From: Flavobacteriaceae bacterium | GTDB lineage: Bacteria > Bacteroidota > Bacteroidia > Flavobacteriales > Flavobacteriaceae | Length of the DNA: 37,914 nt | Assembly: GCA_026710085.1 (NCBI GenBank) | Contig: JAPORT010000096.1 | Span: forward strand, 1-37,914 | Direction: 5' to 3' | In this document: positions 1 through 8,843 of the stretch, in pieces | Layout: each line of letters starts with the position of its first letter | Numbering within the stretch: position 1 is the first letter of the stretch | Program-made: the position numbers and the translations under genes | Notes under the pieces: generated by a model | What the model was told of the DNA's origin: nothing | Database searches by the model: none | Seen by the model: the letters and a program-made list of their open reading frames with translations, nothing else

Positions 1-4
1 AAAA

Positions 5-2563
5 TTAAAGATGAGGCTGGATTTCTGGTTTTCTTACAGTAATATTAAGTGCATCCGATTTTTTATCCCATGAGATGATCAAATCATCACCTTCTTTGAT
101 ATCATCACTGACAATTTTCTCAGCAATCAAATCTTCGATGTGTTTTTGTATGGTTCTTTGAAGTGGGCGAGCACCATACTTTTCATCATAACCTTCTTTA
201 GTGATGAATTCGATGGCCGAATTCTCAATATTGAACGTATAATTCAGTTTTTCAAGTCTTATAAATAAACGTGCGATTTCGATTTCAACAATTTTACCAA
301 TATCATCCCTATTGAGTTTGTTGAAGATAATGACATCATCTACCCGATTTAAAAACTCTGGAGAAAAGGTTTTCTTTAATTCATGGTTAATCACGCTTTT
401 TTCATGTGCCGCCGTTTGGGATTTTCTTGCTGTGGTATCAAATCCGACACCGGAGCCGAAATCTTTGATTTTTCTTGATCCAATATTAGAGGTCATGATG
501 ATGATGGTGTTTTGAAAATTTACTTTTCTTCCCACACTATCGGTCATAAATCCATCATCTAGTGCTTGCAATAAAATATTGAATATATCGGGATGTGCTT
601 TCTCTACTTCATCCAAAAGAACCACACAATAGGGTCTGCGACGGACCTTTTCACTTAATTGTCCTCCTTCAGAGTATCCTACATAACCTGGAGGTGCTCC
701 AATAAGCCTTGAAATGGAGAACTTTTCCATGAACTCACTCATATCCACTCGTATTAAGTTTTCCGAGGAGTCAAATAGTTCTGAGGCCAATACTTTGGCT
801 AGTTGTGTTTTACCAACTCCTGTTTGACCCAAAAAGATGAAAGAACCAATTGGTTTTTGAGGGTTTTTTAATCCAGCTCTATTTCTCTGTATTGCTTTGA
901 CCACTTTTTCAACAGCTTCATCTTGCCCAATAATTTTCTTTTGGATAATACCAAATAATTTGGAAAGTTTTGTTTTTTCGTCCAATACTATTTTACTGAC
1001 GGGGATATTGGTCATCATACCAACAACTTCAGCTATTTCTTCTTCACCAACCAATGGCTTATCTTTCAACGAACCTTCACTCCATCTAGATTGGGCCTGC
1101 TCAAGATTTTTCTTGGCTTCATTTTCATCATCTCTTAGTTTTGCGGCCACTTCATATTGTTGCTCCAAGACTTTTGAGTCTTTTGCTTTTTTGATTTCAT
1201 CAAGTTTTTGTTCCAATTCTAAGATATCAGATGGAACTTTGATATTGCTGATGTGGACTTTAGATCCTGCTTCATCAAGTGCGTCGATGGCTTTATCAGG
1301 CAGACTTCTTTCAGTCATGTATCGATTGCTCAATTCAACGCAAGCTGTCAAAGCCTGATCGGTATAGATGACACTGTGATGTGCTTCGTAACGAGCTTTG
1401 ATTTGTTTGAGGATTTCTAAGGTATCTTCTGAAGACGGTTCTTCCACTAAAATTTTTTGAAATCGTCTTTCAAGAGCTCCATCTCGTTCGATGTGCTGTC
1501 GATATTCATCGATCGTTGTTGCACCAATACATTGCAATCGCCCTCTTGCTAATGCTGGTTTGAACATATTCGAAGCATCTAAGCTACCTGCCGCACCACC
1601 AGCTCCAACAATGGTGTGAACTTCGTCTATGAATAAGATAATATCTTTTTGATTTTCCAATTCGTGCATCAGTGCTTTCATTCGTTCTTCAAATTGGCCT
1701 CGATATTTAGTTCCGGCAACTAATCCAGCAATGTCGATTGATATAATTCGCTTATTAAAAAGAACTCTTGAAACTTGTTTATTGACAATACGAATGGCTA
1801 AACCTTCAACAATGGCTGTTTTTCCCACACCTGGTTCTCCGATAAGTAGCGGGTTATTTTTCTTTCTTCGACTTAATATTTGTGATAATCTAGCAATTTC
1901 TTGAACACGACCGACAACAGGATCTAATTGATTGTTTTTGGCTAATTCTGTGATATCCCTACCAAAATTATCAATTACTGGCGTTTTAGAATCTTTATGT
2001 GGAGATGTTCGAGAGGATTCTTTAGCTCCTTCAAAAATAGGGTTCGATTTGCTTGATCTTGAAGAGCTTTTATCACTGACTGGAAATTCCATACGAGGGA
2101 GCCGATATTTTCTTTTTTCTTCTGTTTTTTTTTCACCAAAACTCGATTTTACCTTGCCATAGGTAACCCCCAATCTTTCGAATGTTTTGGTCGTTGGATC
2201 ATTTTGATTTCTAAGAATACACAACAGAAGATGTCCCGTGTTTATATGATCACTATTGCTGTATTTAGCTTCAGCAAAGCATTCTTTCATCGCTCGTTCA
2301 GCTTGCTGTGTCAATCCTATTTCTCCTTTGGAGGGAGTATCATCGCCAAGATAAATTGCCAAGTTGATGCTTTCTATTTTTGTTTTAAGATGCTCTAAGT
2401 TAATGTTGAGATTTTTAAAGACATTAACGGCAATGTTATTACCTTCTCGAAGGATTCCTAATACTAAATGTTCTGTGCCAATGAAGTCACTTCTCAAGCG
2501 TTCCGCCTCTTCTTTACTAAAAACCAAGACTTCCTTAATCTTTGGTGAGAACTTTTTATCCAT
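5..2563 (-). CDS. clpC: ATP-dependent Clp protease ATPase subunit ClpC
   Basis: Hsp100 AAA+ unfoldase that feeds substrates to ClpP in the cytoplasm. The 852-aa product is full length for ClpC. Visible parts: an N-terminal pair of Clp-N repeats (about residues 1-145), a Ser/Lys-rich linker (about 145-200), AAA-1 with Walker A GEPGVGKT (242-249) and Walker B ILFIDE (309-314), a middle region with a UVR-like segment (about 465-490), and AAA-2 with Walker A GQTGVGKT (579-586) and Walker B VVLLDE (647-652). The UVR segment and short middle domain favour ClpC over ClpB. The ATG at 2563 gives the usual MDKKFSPKIKEVL start. It diverges from gyrA across a 401-bp gap. No CIRCE-type operator was seen. 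No clpP or mcsA/B lies in the window. Confidence 0.96.
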   Translation of the reverse strand: MDKKFSPKIKEVLVFSKEEAERLRSDFIGTEHLVLGILREGNNIAVNVFKNLNINLEHLKTKIESINLAIYLGDDTPSKGEIGLTQQAERAMKECFAEAKYSNSDHINTGHLLLCILRNQNDPTTKTFERLGVTYGKVKSSFGEKKTEEKRKYRLPRMEFPVSDKSSSRSSKSNPIFEGAKESSRTSPHKDSKTPVIDNFGRDITELAKNNQLDPVVGRVQEIARLSQILSRRKKNNPLLIGEPGVGKTAIVEGLAIRIVNKQVSRVLFNKRIISIDIAGLVAGTKYRGQFEERMKALMHELENQKDIILFIDEVHTIVGAGGAAGSLDASNMFKPALARGRLQCIGATTIDEYRQHIERDGALERRFQKILVEEPSSEDTLEILKQIKARYEAHHSVIYTDQALTACVELSNRYMTERSLPDKAIDALDEAGSKVHISNIKVPSDILELEQKLDEIKKAKDSKVLEQQYEVAAKLRDDENEAKKNLEQAQSRWSEGSLKDKPLVGEEEIAEVVGMMTNIPVSKIVLDEKTKLSKLFGIIQKKIIGQDEAVEKVVKAIQRNRAGLKNPQKPIGSFIFLGQTGVGKTQLAKVLASELFDSSENLIRVDMSEFMEKFSISRLIGAPPGYVGYSEGGQLSEKVRRRPYCVVLLDEVEKAHPDIFNILLQALDDGFMTDSVGRKVNFQNTIIIMTSNIGSRKIKDFGSGVGFDTTARKSQTAAHEKSVINHELKKTFSPEFLNRVDDVIIFNKLNRDDIGKIVEIEIARLFIRLEKLNYTFNIENSAIEFITKEGYDEKYGARPLQRTIQKHIEDLIAEKIVSDDIKEGDDLIISWDKKSDALNITVRKPEIQPHL

Positions 2564-2964
2564 AAAATCTGTTAGGTCAAATGTAAGTTATTTCAAGTAT
2601 AAAATTAAGTCAACAAACAAATAAATAGCACCTATTGTTGAATTTTTTAAATCATAAATTTTAGACTAATTCAAATGCTTGAATGAATTAAAAATATTTG
2701 TTAAGCAAAATGAGTGGCTCCGTAAAATCGATAAAATCTTTGAATTGTCGATTGTTTTTTGGAAATATTGTGAAAAAAACATATTGATTTGGTTTTTAAT
2801 TTTTTCAAGATAAAATCAAACCCTATTAGGACTGTTTTGAGAGAGAGATTCCATCTTGAATTGTCAAGAAAAAAAAACTAGAATAAAGTAGATTTCTGTA
2901 ATTTGTCAAACCTAAATAATCAGGAGTTTTTAAAGCTTCAATAATTGATAGTTAACATATCTTA
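2564..2964. other. 401-bp divergent intergenic region, clpC/gyrA
   Basis: AT-rich non-coding gap that must hold the starts of both clpC and gyrA. No gene was seen on either strand. A short inverted repeat TCTTGA-N4-TCAAGA lies at 2854-2869, about 95 bp before gyrA. Imperfect TANNTTTG-like boxes occur (TAGATTTC on the plus strand near 2890; TATACTTG on the minus strand near 2600), but none is convincing. Confidence 0.5.
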
Positions 2965-5433
2965 ATGGACAATGGAGAAAAGCTAGTTCCCGCTAGCATT
3001 GACGCGGAAATGAAATCCGCTTATATTGATTACTCAATGTCAGTAATTGTTTCTCGAGCATTACCAGATGTTCGAGATGGTCTGAAGCCAGTACACAGAA
3101 GAGTTTTATACGGCATGCACGAATTAGGAGTTCGATCCAATTCTGCTTATAAAAAATCAGCTCGGATTGTTGGAGAAGTTCTTGGTAAATATCATCCACA
3201 TGGTGATAATTCTATTTATGATACGATGGTTCGAATGGCTCAAGAATGGAATTTAAGATATCTGTTGGTGGATGGCCAAGGAAATTATGGTTCTATAGAT
3301 GGTGATTCCCCAGCTGCTATGCGTTATACTGAAGCCCGAATGCGAAAAATTTCAGAAGCATTACTATCTGATATTGAAAAGGAAACTGTTGATTTTCGAT
3401 TGAATTTCGATGATTCATTAAACGAACCAGAAGTCTTACCAAGTAAAATACCTAATCTATTAATTAATGGAGCTTCTGGAATAGCTGTTGGTATGGCAAC
3501 CAACATGGCACCTCATAATCTCAACGAAGTAGTTGACGCAACGATTTCCTATATAGACAACCCCATGATTTCCATTGATGAGTTAATGGGACATATCAAA
3601 GGCCCAGATTTTCCAACCAGTGGGATTATCTATGGATATCAAGGAGTTCGTGACGCATATCATACCGGAAGGGGGCGTGTTGTCATTAGAGCTAAAATAG
3701 ACCATGAACAAGCCCAAGATAAAGATTGCTTGATTGTGACTCAATTACCATATCAGGTTAATAAAGCAGATCTGGTCGCTAAAACGGGAAAACTCATCAA
3801 TGAAAAAAAGATTGATGGAATCAGTCTTATTCGGGATGAGTCCGATCGGGATGGCATTCGAATCGTATATTTCTTAAAAAAGGGGTTTAATCCTAATGTA
3901 GTTTTAAACAATCTGTACAAAAAAACAGCCTTACAATCCTCGTTTAGTATCAATAATATTGCTTTAGTTGAAGGACGCCCCAAATTATTAAACCTCAAAA
4001 ATTTAATCCATTACTTTGTTGAACACAGACATCAAGTCATTGTTCGTCGCCATGAATTCGAACTTAAAAAAGCCGAAGAAAGAGCTCATATATTAGAAGG
4101 TCTCATCGTTGCCAGCAATCATATTGACCGAGTGATTGAATTGATTCGAGAGTCTGAAAATCCAGATGCAGCTCGTGAAAGATTAATGCAAGAATTTGAA
4201 TTAAGCGAAGTTCAAGCCAAAGCAATAGTGGAAATGAGATTGAGACAGCTTACAGGTTTAGAACAATCGAAATTACATTCGGAGTTCGATGAACTCACCC
4301 AGCGAATCGAGAGGTACAAAGAAATTTTATCTAGTAAAGATTTGAGAATGGACATTGTCAAAGAAGAACTCATTGATACTAAAGAACGCTTTGGAGATCT
4401 TCGGAGAACAGAAATAGACTTTCAAGGTGGCGAATTTCAAATTGAGGATATGATTCCCAATGAACAAGTAGTGATTACAGTGTCCAATGAAGGATACATT
4501 AAAAGGACGCTCCTTGAAAATTACCGAACTCAGAATAGGGGAGGAAAAGGTCAAAAAGCCTCCGATACAAAAACAGAAGATTTTATTGAAAAAATCTATG
4601 TTGCGACCACGCATCAGTATATGATGTTTTTTACTGATTATGGAAAGTGTTACTGGCTTCGCGTGTATCAACTTCCTGAAGGATCCAAAACTTCAAAGGG
4701 AAGGCCGATACAAAATCTAATCAAGTTAGAAGATGGTGAAAAAGTCCAATCCATTATTTGTGCTCAAAACTTAAAAGATGAAGCATATATAGATAGCCAT
4801 TATGTAGCTATGGTGACTAAAAAAGGGATCATAAAAAAAACCCTTTTAAAAAACTTATCAAATATTCGCACCAATGGTATTAAGGCCATGAGAATGTTTC
4901 CCGAAGATGAGTTATTAGCAGCAAAATTGACCAATGGGAAATCACAAATTTTACTCGCCAAAAAATCTGGAAGAGTGATTCGTTTTGATGAATCTAAAGT
5001 GTCACCAACCAGTCGCCATTCAAGAGGCGTAAAGGGCATAAAAATTGATAAAGTTTCGGATTATTTAGTTGGCGTTGTTTCGGTTGAGCACGAGCAAAAG
5101 GATTTACTAGTCATCTCAGAAAATGGTTATGGGAAGCGATCCGCAGTTGAGGATTATCGTTTGACCAATCGTGGTGGTAAAGGAGTCATTGGTCTAAAAA
5201 TCACAAAAAAAACAGGAGACTTAATTGCTATATTAGGGGTTCAAGAAACAGACCAACTGATGATCATCAATCAATCTGGAATCGCTATACGAACGTCTTT
5301 AGAGTCAATTCGAGTTATGGGTAGAAGCACTCAAGGTGTTAAGATTATTGAACTCAATGATAAGGATAAAATCGCGTCTGTTACTAAAATTGAACAAGGT
5401 TTATTAAGACAAAAAGAAGAAGAAACAAGTTGA
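2965..5433 (+). CDS. gyrA: DNA gyrase subunit A
   Basis: Type IIA topoisomerase subunit; with GyrB it introduces negative supercoils using ATP. 822 aa. The catalytic tyrosine is Y121 in [10 protein letters not shown] GyrA box, QNRGGKG, sits at 523-529, with further beta-pinwheel repeats to the C-terminus (a second NRGGKG near residue 730). The GyrA box separates it from ParC. The quinolone-determining region reads [10 protein letters not shown] (77-86), so the position equal to E. coli Ser83 is Asn82, while the Asp87 equivalent is kept (D86). The C-terminus ends in an acidic EEETS tail. It ends with TGA. The exported TPR gene starts 56 bp downstream on the same strand, probably in one transcript. 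Confidence 0.97.
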   Translation: MDNGEKLVPASIDAEMKSAYIDYSMSVIVSRALPDVRDGLKPVHRRVLYGMHELGVRSNSAYKKSARIVGEVLGKYHPHGDNSIYDTMVRMAQEWNLRYLLVDGQGNYGSIDGDSPAAMRYTEARMRKISEALLSDIEKETVDFRLNFDDSLNEPEVLPSKIPNLLINGASGIAVGMATNMAPHNLNEVVDATISYIDNPMISIDELMGHIKGPDFPTSGIIYGYQGVRDAYHTGRGRVVIRAKIDHEQAQDKDCLIVTQLPYQVNKADLVAKTGKLINEKKIDGISLIRDESDRDGIRIVYFLKKGFNPNVVLNNLYKKTALQSSFSINNIALVEGRPKLLNLKNLIHYFVEHRHQVIVRRHEFELKKAEERAHILEGLIVASNHIDRVIELIRESENPDAARERLMQEFELSEVQAKAIVEMRLRQLTGLEQSKLHSEFDELTQRIERYKEILSSKDLRMDIVKEELIDTKERFGDLRRTEIDFQGGEFQIEDMIPNEQVVITVSNEGYIKRTLLENYRTQNRGGKGQKASDTKTEDFIEKIYVATTHQYMMFFTDYGKCYWLRVYQLPEGSKTSKGRPIQNLIKLEDGEKVQSIICAQNLKDEAYIDSHYVAMVTKKGIIKKTLLKNLSNIRTNGIKAMRMFPEDELLAAKLTNGKSQILLAKKSGRVIRFDESKVSPTSRHSRGVKGIKIDKVSDYLVGVVSVEHEQKDLLVISENGYGKRSAVEDYRLTNRGGKGVIGLKITKKTGDLIAILGVQETDQLMIINQSGIAIRTSLESIRVMGRSTQGVKIIELNDKDKIASVTKIEQGLLRQKEEETS

Positions 5434-5489
5434 CTCGTTTTAACTGTTTTTGTAAATTAGCAATCATACACTAATGTAAACAACCATAT

Positions 5490-6740
5490 ATGAGAAATTT
5501 GAATTGGATTTTAATTATTTGTTTTGCTACAATTACAGTAGTTAGTGCTCAAAAGAAAGAGTTGAGAACGGCTAATAAAATGTTTGAAAAAGGCCAATTG
5601 CAAGAATTAAAAGCGTATCTTGATGAAAATCAATCAATTTTTGAAAATGCTGACCAGCGTATCCTAGACGATTTAAGCGTCTTACAAGGAAAAATAGCCC
5701 GATTAGATCGCAATTACTCCAAGGCTCTAAAAATCGTACAATCTCTTGAGTCCAAGGAGTCTTATGCAGAACAAGTCAACACGATGAAAGACTCTCTTGT
5801 AAATGACTTAATCACAGAAGCCATTCAAGCGAATGAAAATAAAAATTATGCGGAAGCGGCCGACAAACTCTACATGAGTTATTCACTTCGCCCCGATCAA
5901 TACCAAGATTATCTTTATTTCGCTGCTTCAAGTGCTATTGCTGCAAAGGATACATTAGCAGCATTGGACTATTACAATCAATTAAAGGATATGAAATATG
6001 AGGGAATTCAAACGAAATATTTTGTGACAGAAAAAAAATCTGGAGAAGAACTTGAAGTTTCATTATCTGAATATGAGATTTTTCAACGTTCAAAAGACTA
6101 CGAAAATTTTCGAAAGGAGCAAACGCCATCAAAGTATCCGGAAATAGTAAAAAATCTTGGAATTTTATACCTACAAATTGGAGAAACGGATACAGCTTTA
6201 GCAGTGATTCAAGAGGCTCGAAAACAAAATCCAGAAGATTTAGAACTAATTTTAACTGAGGGGAATATTTACATCCAATTAGATGAAAAAGAAAAATTTT
6301 TAGAATTAACGGAATTGGCAGCTGAAAGAGATCCCAATAATGCTCTTATTTTTTTCAACTTGGGTGTGGTTACATCAGATTTAGAAGAAGATGAAAAAGC
6401 TCGTGAATATTATGAAAAGTCCATTGCAATAGATCCAACATACATGAATGCCTATTTGAACTTGACGAATCTAATTTTAGAAGAAGATCAAGAAATCGTT
6501 GATCAAATGAATAATCTGGGGACTTCTAAAGCAGATGATGCTAAATATGAAGAATTAAAAGCGAAGCGAGAAGAACTTTATCTTGAGACCATACCACTTT
6601 TAGAAAAAGCGTTGACGATTGAAAATAACTGTGGCGTTATTCGTACGCTCCAAAATATTTACAATGTGCTTGATGATTCTGAAAAATTAAATCAATACAG
6701 AGATTTGTATATCCAAGAATGTTCTGTAGAATCTGAATAA
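5490..6740 (+). CDS. Exported tetratricopeptide repeat protein
   Basis: 416-aa protein with a signal peptide (residues 1-20, MRNLNWILII then CFATITVVSA, likely cut before QKKE). The mature part is mostly acidic helical repeats. TPR-like units with the A-x-x-x-Y/P spacing are clear around residues 30-60, 105-150 and 215-320, for example a stretch ending EYYEKSIAIDPTYMNAYLNL. It is probably a periplasmic scaffold or adaptor; partners are unknown. It follows gyrA by 56 bp on the same strand. From memory, a TPR gene next to gyrA is common in Bacteroidota. No enzymatic motif was seen, so no specific function is given. Confidence 0.85.
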   Translation: MRNLNWILIICFATITVVSAQKKELRTANKMFEKGQLQELKAYLDENQSIFENADQRILDDLSVLQGKIARLDRNYSKALKIVQSLESKESYAEQVNTMKDSLVNDLITEAIQANENKNYAEAADKLYMSYSLRPDQYQDYLYFAASSAIAAKDTLAALDYYNQLKDMKYEGIQTKYFVTEKKSGEELEVSLSEYEIFQRSKDYENFRKEQTPSKYPEIVKNLGILYLQIGETDTALAVIQEARKQNPEDLELILTEGNIYIQLDEKEKFLELTELAAERDPNNALIFFNLGVVTSDLEEDEKAREYYEKSIAIDPTYMNAYLNLTNLILEEDQEIVDQMNNLGTSKADDAKYEELKAKREELYLETIPLLEKALTIENNCGVIRTLQNIYNVLDDSEKLNQYRDLYIQECSVESE

Positions 6741-6775
6741 TTGGATCTCATGGAACCGATTGAAGGGGATGTAAA

Positions 6776-7018
6776 TCAATGATAGAAGGACAAAGTCAAG
6801 GATAAATTACGATTTGTTCTTTTCTTAAAATTAAAAGCATGTGGGGTTTTGTAGTTATTAGTTAACCTCAGACGAGCATCGATAATTTGGTTAAAAGTGG
6901 AAAATGAATCCGTATGGTGAATTTCTGTGAAGTATAACCAAGCAGCCAAACCCAATGGAGTGGAATCATCGATCCTAGGATTCATCTTATTTGTTTTAGG
7001 TACTTCTATAAACAACAC
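6776..7018 (-). CDS. Hypothetical 80-aa ORF, doubtful
   Basis: An open frame in the 353-bp gap between the TPR gene and tRNA-Ser, starting with GTG at 7018 (an internal ATG follows 11 codons in). The product has natural-looking composition (PRIDDSTPLGLAAWLYFTEI, later TNNYKTPHAFNFKKRTNR), which suggests either a small gene or a remnant of a longer one. I do not recognise a family. No ribosome binding site was seen, and the frame is closed by a stop just upstream. It could be spurious. Nothing else was seen in this gap apart from the tRNA promoter box. Confidence 0.25.
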   Translation of the reverse strand: MLFIEVPKTNKMNPRIDDSTPLGLAAWLYFTEIHHTDSFSTFNQIIDARLRLTNNYKTPHAFNFKKRTNRNLSLTLSFYH

Positions 7019-7075
7019 CCAAAAGAAACAGTGTTAAATATTTAATTTTTGGACAAGATACCATTTCATAAAAGT

Positions 7076-7083
7076 TATTTTTG
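7076..7083 (+). promoter_or_regulatory. Putative -7 box for the tRNA-Ser/tRNA-Arg unit
   Basis: TATTTTTG matches the Bacteroidota TANNTTTG box exactly and ends 10 nt before tRNA-Ser, the right distance for a tRNA promoter. No clear -33 TTTG element was found at the expected spacing. Confidence 0.45.
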
Positions 7084-7093
7084 TATCCCCTTT

Positions 7094-7177
7094 GGAGAGG
7101 TGCCAGAGTGGTAATGGAGCAGATTGCTAATCTGTAGTCGTGCAAGCGGCTCCAGGGTTCGAATCCCTGTCTCTCCG
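7094..7177 (+). tRNA. tRNA-Ser (GCT)
   Basis: 84-nt tRNA. The acceptor GGAGAGG pairs with TCTCTCC (one G-T wobble). The anticodon stem is GCAGA/TCTGT with loop TTGCTAA, giving anticodon GCT (codons AGC/AGT). The long variable arm typical of serine tRNAs (about GTCGTGCAAGCGGC) is present, and the T arm is CAGGGTTCGAATCCCTG. CCA is not encoded; the discriminator is G7177. Confidence 0.95.
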
Positions 7178-7244
7178 CGGTTTTAAATTTCTATAGGTAA
7201 TCAGATTTATTGAAAAGTAATTTAAAAAGCATCATCATCCGTAT

Positions 7245-7318
7245 GGACGCGTAGCTCAGCTGGATAGAGCATCTGCCTTCTAAGCAGACGGTCATAGGTT
7301 CGAATCCTATCGCGTTCA
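7245..7318 (+). tRNA. tRNA-Arg (TCT)
   Basis: 74-nt tRNA. The acceptor GGACGCG pairs with CGCGTTC (one G-T). The D arm contains AGCTCAGCTGGATAGAGC. The anticodon stem TCTGC/GCAGA has loop CTTCTAA, anticodon TCT (codons AGA/AGG). The T arm is ATAGGTTCGAATCCTAT. The discriminator is A and CCA is not encoded. It lies 67 nt after tRNA-Ser, probably in one transcript. Confidence 0.95.
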
Positions 7319-7338
7319 CTATTTGCAAAACGACTCAA

Positions 7339-7382
7339 ATCTGATTTGAATCAGACTTCAGTGGTTCGATTCTTTTAAACCA
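7339..7382 (+). repeat. Degenerate copy of a tRNA 3' half
   Basis: Twenty bases after tRNA-Arg, this segment tracks the 3' half of that tRNA (7271-7314). ATCTG, TT, AA, CAGAC, TCA, GGTTCGA, TC and T recur in order with only small gaps. It could still fold as an anticodon-like hairpin (TCTGATT/AATCAGA, 7340-7355). The T-stem pairing is lost, and no matching 5' half is present. It ends with an ACCA. Read as a decayed partial tRNA duplication; a chance tRNA-like match is possible. Confidence 0.45.
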
Positions 7383-7410
7383 ATTTGAATTGAGGAGTTA
7401 AAAAACCCGA

Positions 7411-7743
7411 TTAATCCTCGTTGTATTTTTTATTGGAGCCATAGAACTTATCGATGGGATATTTGGACTGATTGATTTTCATTTTTTCTTTAAAAGCATC
7501 CTCTAAATTGATATTGAATTTATGCGATAAAAGTAACAGTGAGTAAAAAACGTCACCAATTTCAAGCTTGAGTTTTTTAGAATCGATTTGTTCTTCTGAT
7601 TTCCATAGAAATAATTCTAATAATTCATTGGACTCTATACTTAGGCACATAGCCAAATCTTTAGCATGATGGTATTGTTCCCAATTTCTTTTTTTTCGAA
7701 AATTTAGTATTTGTTGAGTCAATCTTTTTTGAAATTCATCCAT
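7411..7743 (-). CDS. MazG-like nucleotide pyrophosphohydrolase
   Basis: 110-aa single-domain all-alpha NTP pyrophosphohydrolase of the MazG/RS21-C6 (dCTPase-like) group, predicted to hydrolyse non-canonical or excess (d)NTPs to NMP and PPi. Visible signature: RNWEQYHHAKDLAM (19-32), Mg-binding residues E37 and E40 in SIESNELLELF and E61/D64 in EIGD, then a hydrophobic helix and the common C-terminal KYPIDKFYG motif. Length is normal for the family. Its start overlaps the end of the HNH endonuclease gene by 8 nt, so the two are co-translated. This suggests house-cleaning in a small accessory operon. The exact nucleotide preference cannot be read from sequence. Confidence 0.85.
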   Translation of the reverse strand: MDEFQKRLTQQILNFRKKRNWEQYHHAKDLAMCLSIESNELLELFLWKSEEQIDSKKLKLEIGDVFYSLLLLSHKFNINLEDAFKEKMKINQSKYPIDKFYGSNKKYNED

Positions 7744-8692
7744 TATATACGTTTTGGTTATGCCAATCTATAAAAGTTTGAGCTGGCTTTTCTTTTATAG
7801 ATTCAGGTAGTATTAATTTTTGACCGTGGTAACGGTTATGATATAATTCTCCACGTTCGTATTTGTGTTGTAATTTTTTTGAAACTTCAATTTTCATTTC
7901 ATTAGTAATGGTGATGTATCCCGTGTCAAATAATTCATGAATGTCAGATTTCAACAATAGACCATTTGAAACAAAATGTGGACCAGAACTAGCATATGGT
8001 TTGATATGAGCGGCTTCTAGAACAGGTAAGACATCTACTCCTGAGATAACACATCTTTTATCGTATGCATTTGTTAAAGACATACGAAAAGAGGATTGTC
8101 CATAACGAACTTTTGATAAATATCTTTTTTGAAAATCATCTTTTGGGGTTTCTATTTTGAAAGGACTTTTTTCATCAGGTTTTCGATCAAAAAAATGATA
8201 CTGGTTTAATGTATCCTCAATTTGGTGCCATAATATTTTACCAACATGATCTTCAGTGGAGTACAGTTTATAGCTAACTATATTGGAGGACCAATCAACT
8301 GGAGGCTCAATCCACTGACTTTGGTTAAAGAAAATGGGATCAGTCAGTATAATGTTTCCTATTTTTGGATTGTCAGAAGATGATCCATGAGAGTAATTAT
8401 GTGAAAAAATTCGGTTTTTAAATTCAATGTAAGTGTCAAAACCATTTTTTTTACCAAAATACTGCCAAGCAGCTGTTACAGGAAGTCGTGAAAAACTAGT
8501 AAAAAACCCTATCCCCGCAATGACATTTCTGGGAGATTTTAATTTGAAAAGTATGGGACCCCCTTGAGTTAAAGCTGTAAAATTTGACCCTCCAGGTCTC
8601 CAAAAGTTTACGCCCTCTAATTTACCCTCTGAAGATTTTTTGGATAGGAAATCAAACCAATCCAAATCTGTAACAGCAACACAAAATTTCAT
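7736..8692 (-). CDS. HNH endonuclease, putative restriction enzyme (COG3440-like)
   Basis: 318-aa two-part protein. The C-terminal HNH domain is complete: C214, EAAHIKPY with H229, VSNGLLL with N243, DIHELFD with H252, and a conserved DWHNQNVYNG-type tail. The N-terminal half (about 1-165: VNFWRPGG, ILFKLKSPRNVIAGIGFF, AAWQYFGKKNG, DWSSNIVSYKLY) matches, from memory, the conserved module of this widespread endonuclease family and resembles a PUA/EVE-type reader fold. I infer DNA cleavage that may depend on modified bases. No methyltransferase is adjacent, which would suit a modification-dependent enzyme. All catalytic residues are present, so it is probably functional. The MazG-like gene follows with an 8-nt overlap. 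Confidence 0.8.
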   Translation of the reverse strand: MKFCVAVTDLDWFDFLSKKSSEGKLEGVNFWRPGGSNFTALTQGGPILFKLKSPRNVIAGIGFFTSFSRLPVTAAWQYFGKKNGFDTYIEFKNRIFSHNYSHGSSSDNPKIGNIILTDPIFFNQSQWIEPPVDWSSNIVSYKLYSTEDHVGKILWHQIEDTLNQYHFFDRKPDEKSPFKIETPKDDFQKRYLSKVRYGQSSFRMSLTNAYDKRCVISGVDVLPVLEAAHIKPYASSGPHFVSNGLLLKSDIHELFDTGYITITNEMKIEVSKKLQHKYERGELYHNRYHGQKLILPESIKEKPAQTFIDWHNQNVYNG

Positions 8693-8843
8693 TCAGCACT
8701 TAATATCTAAGGTAATTTAATCGGAGTTTCGATAGGCAATTTAATATAAATCACTGATTTTTACGCAAATAATTACCCGTCGATCATCAGTTATATGAAG
8801 TTTCAAAGAACTGGATTTTTTTACTGCCAAGGCATGGATGGTT

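Noticed and set aside
897-1358. 153-aa open frame opposite clpC
   Set aside because: Antisense shadow of the conserved clpC coding sequence; serine- and phenylalanine-rich composition is typical of an antisense frame.
4327-4671. 114-aa open frame opposite gyrA
   Set aside because: Lies wholly within the conserved GyrA C-terminal domain; no family features.
2965-5433. ParC instead of GyrA
   Set aside because: An intact GyrA box (QNRGGKG, 523-529) and full beta-pinwheel are present.
7340-7355. Rho-independent terminator after tRNA-Arg (TCTGATT/AATCAGA stem)
   Set aside because: The stem has only a 2-nt loop and no following T-run; its similarity to the tRNA-Arg 3' half explains it better.
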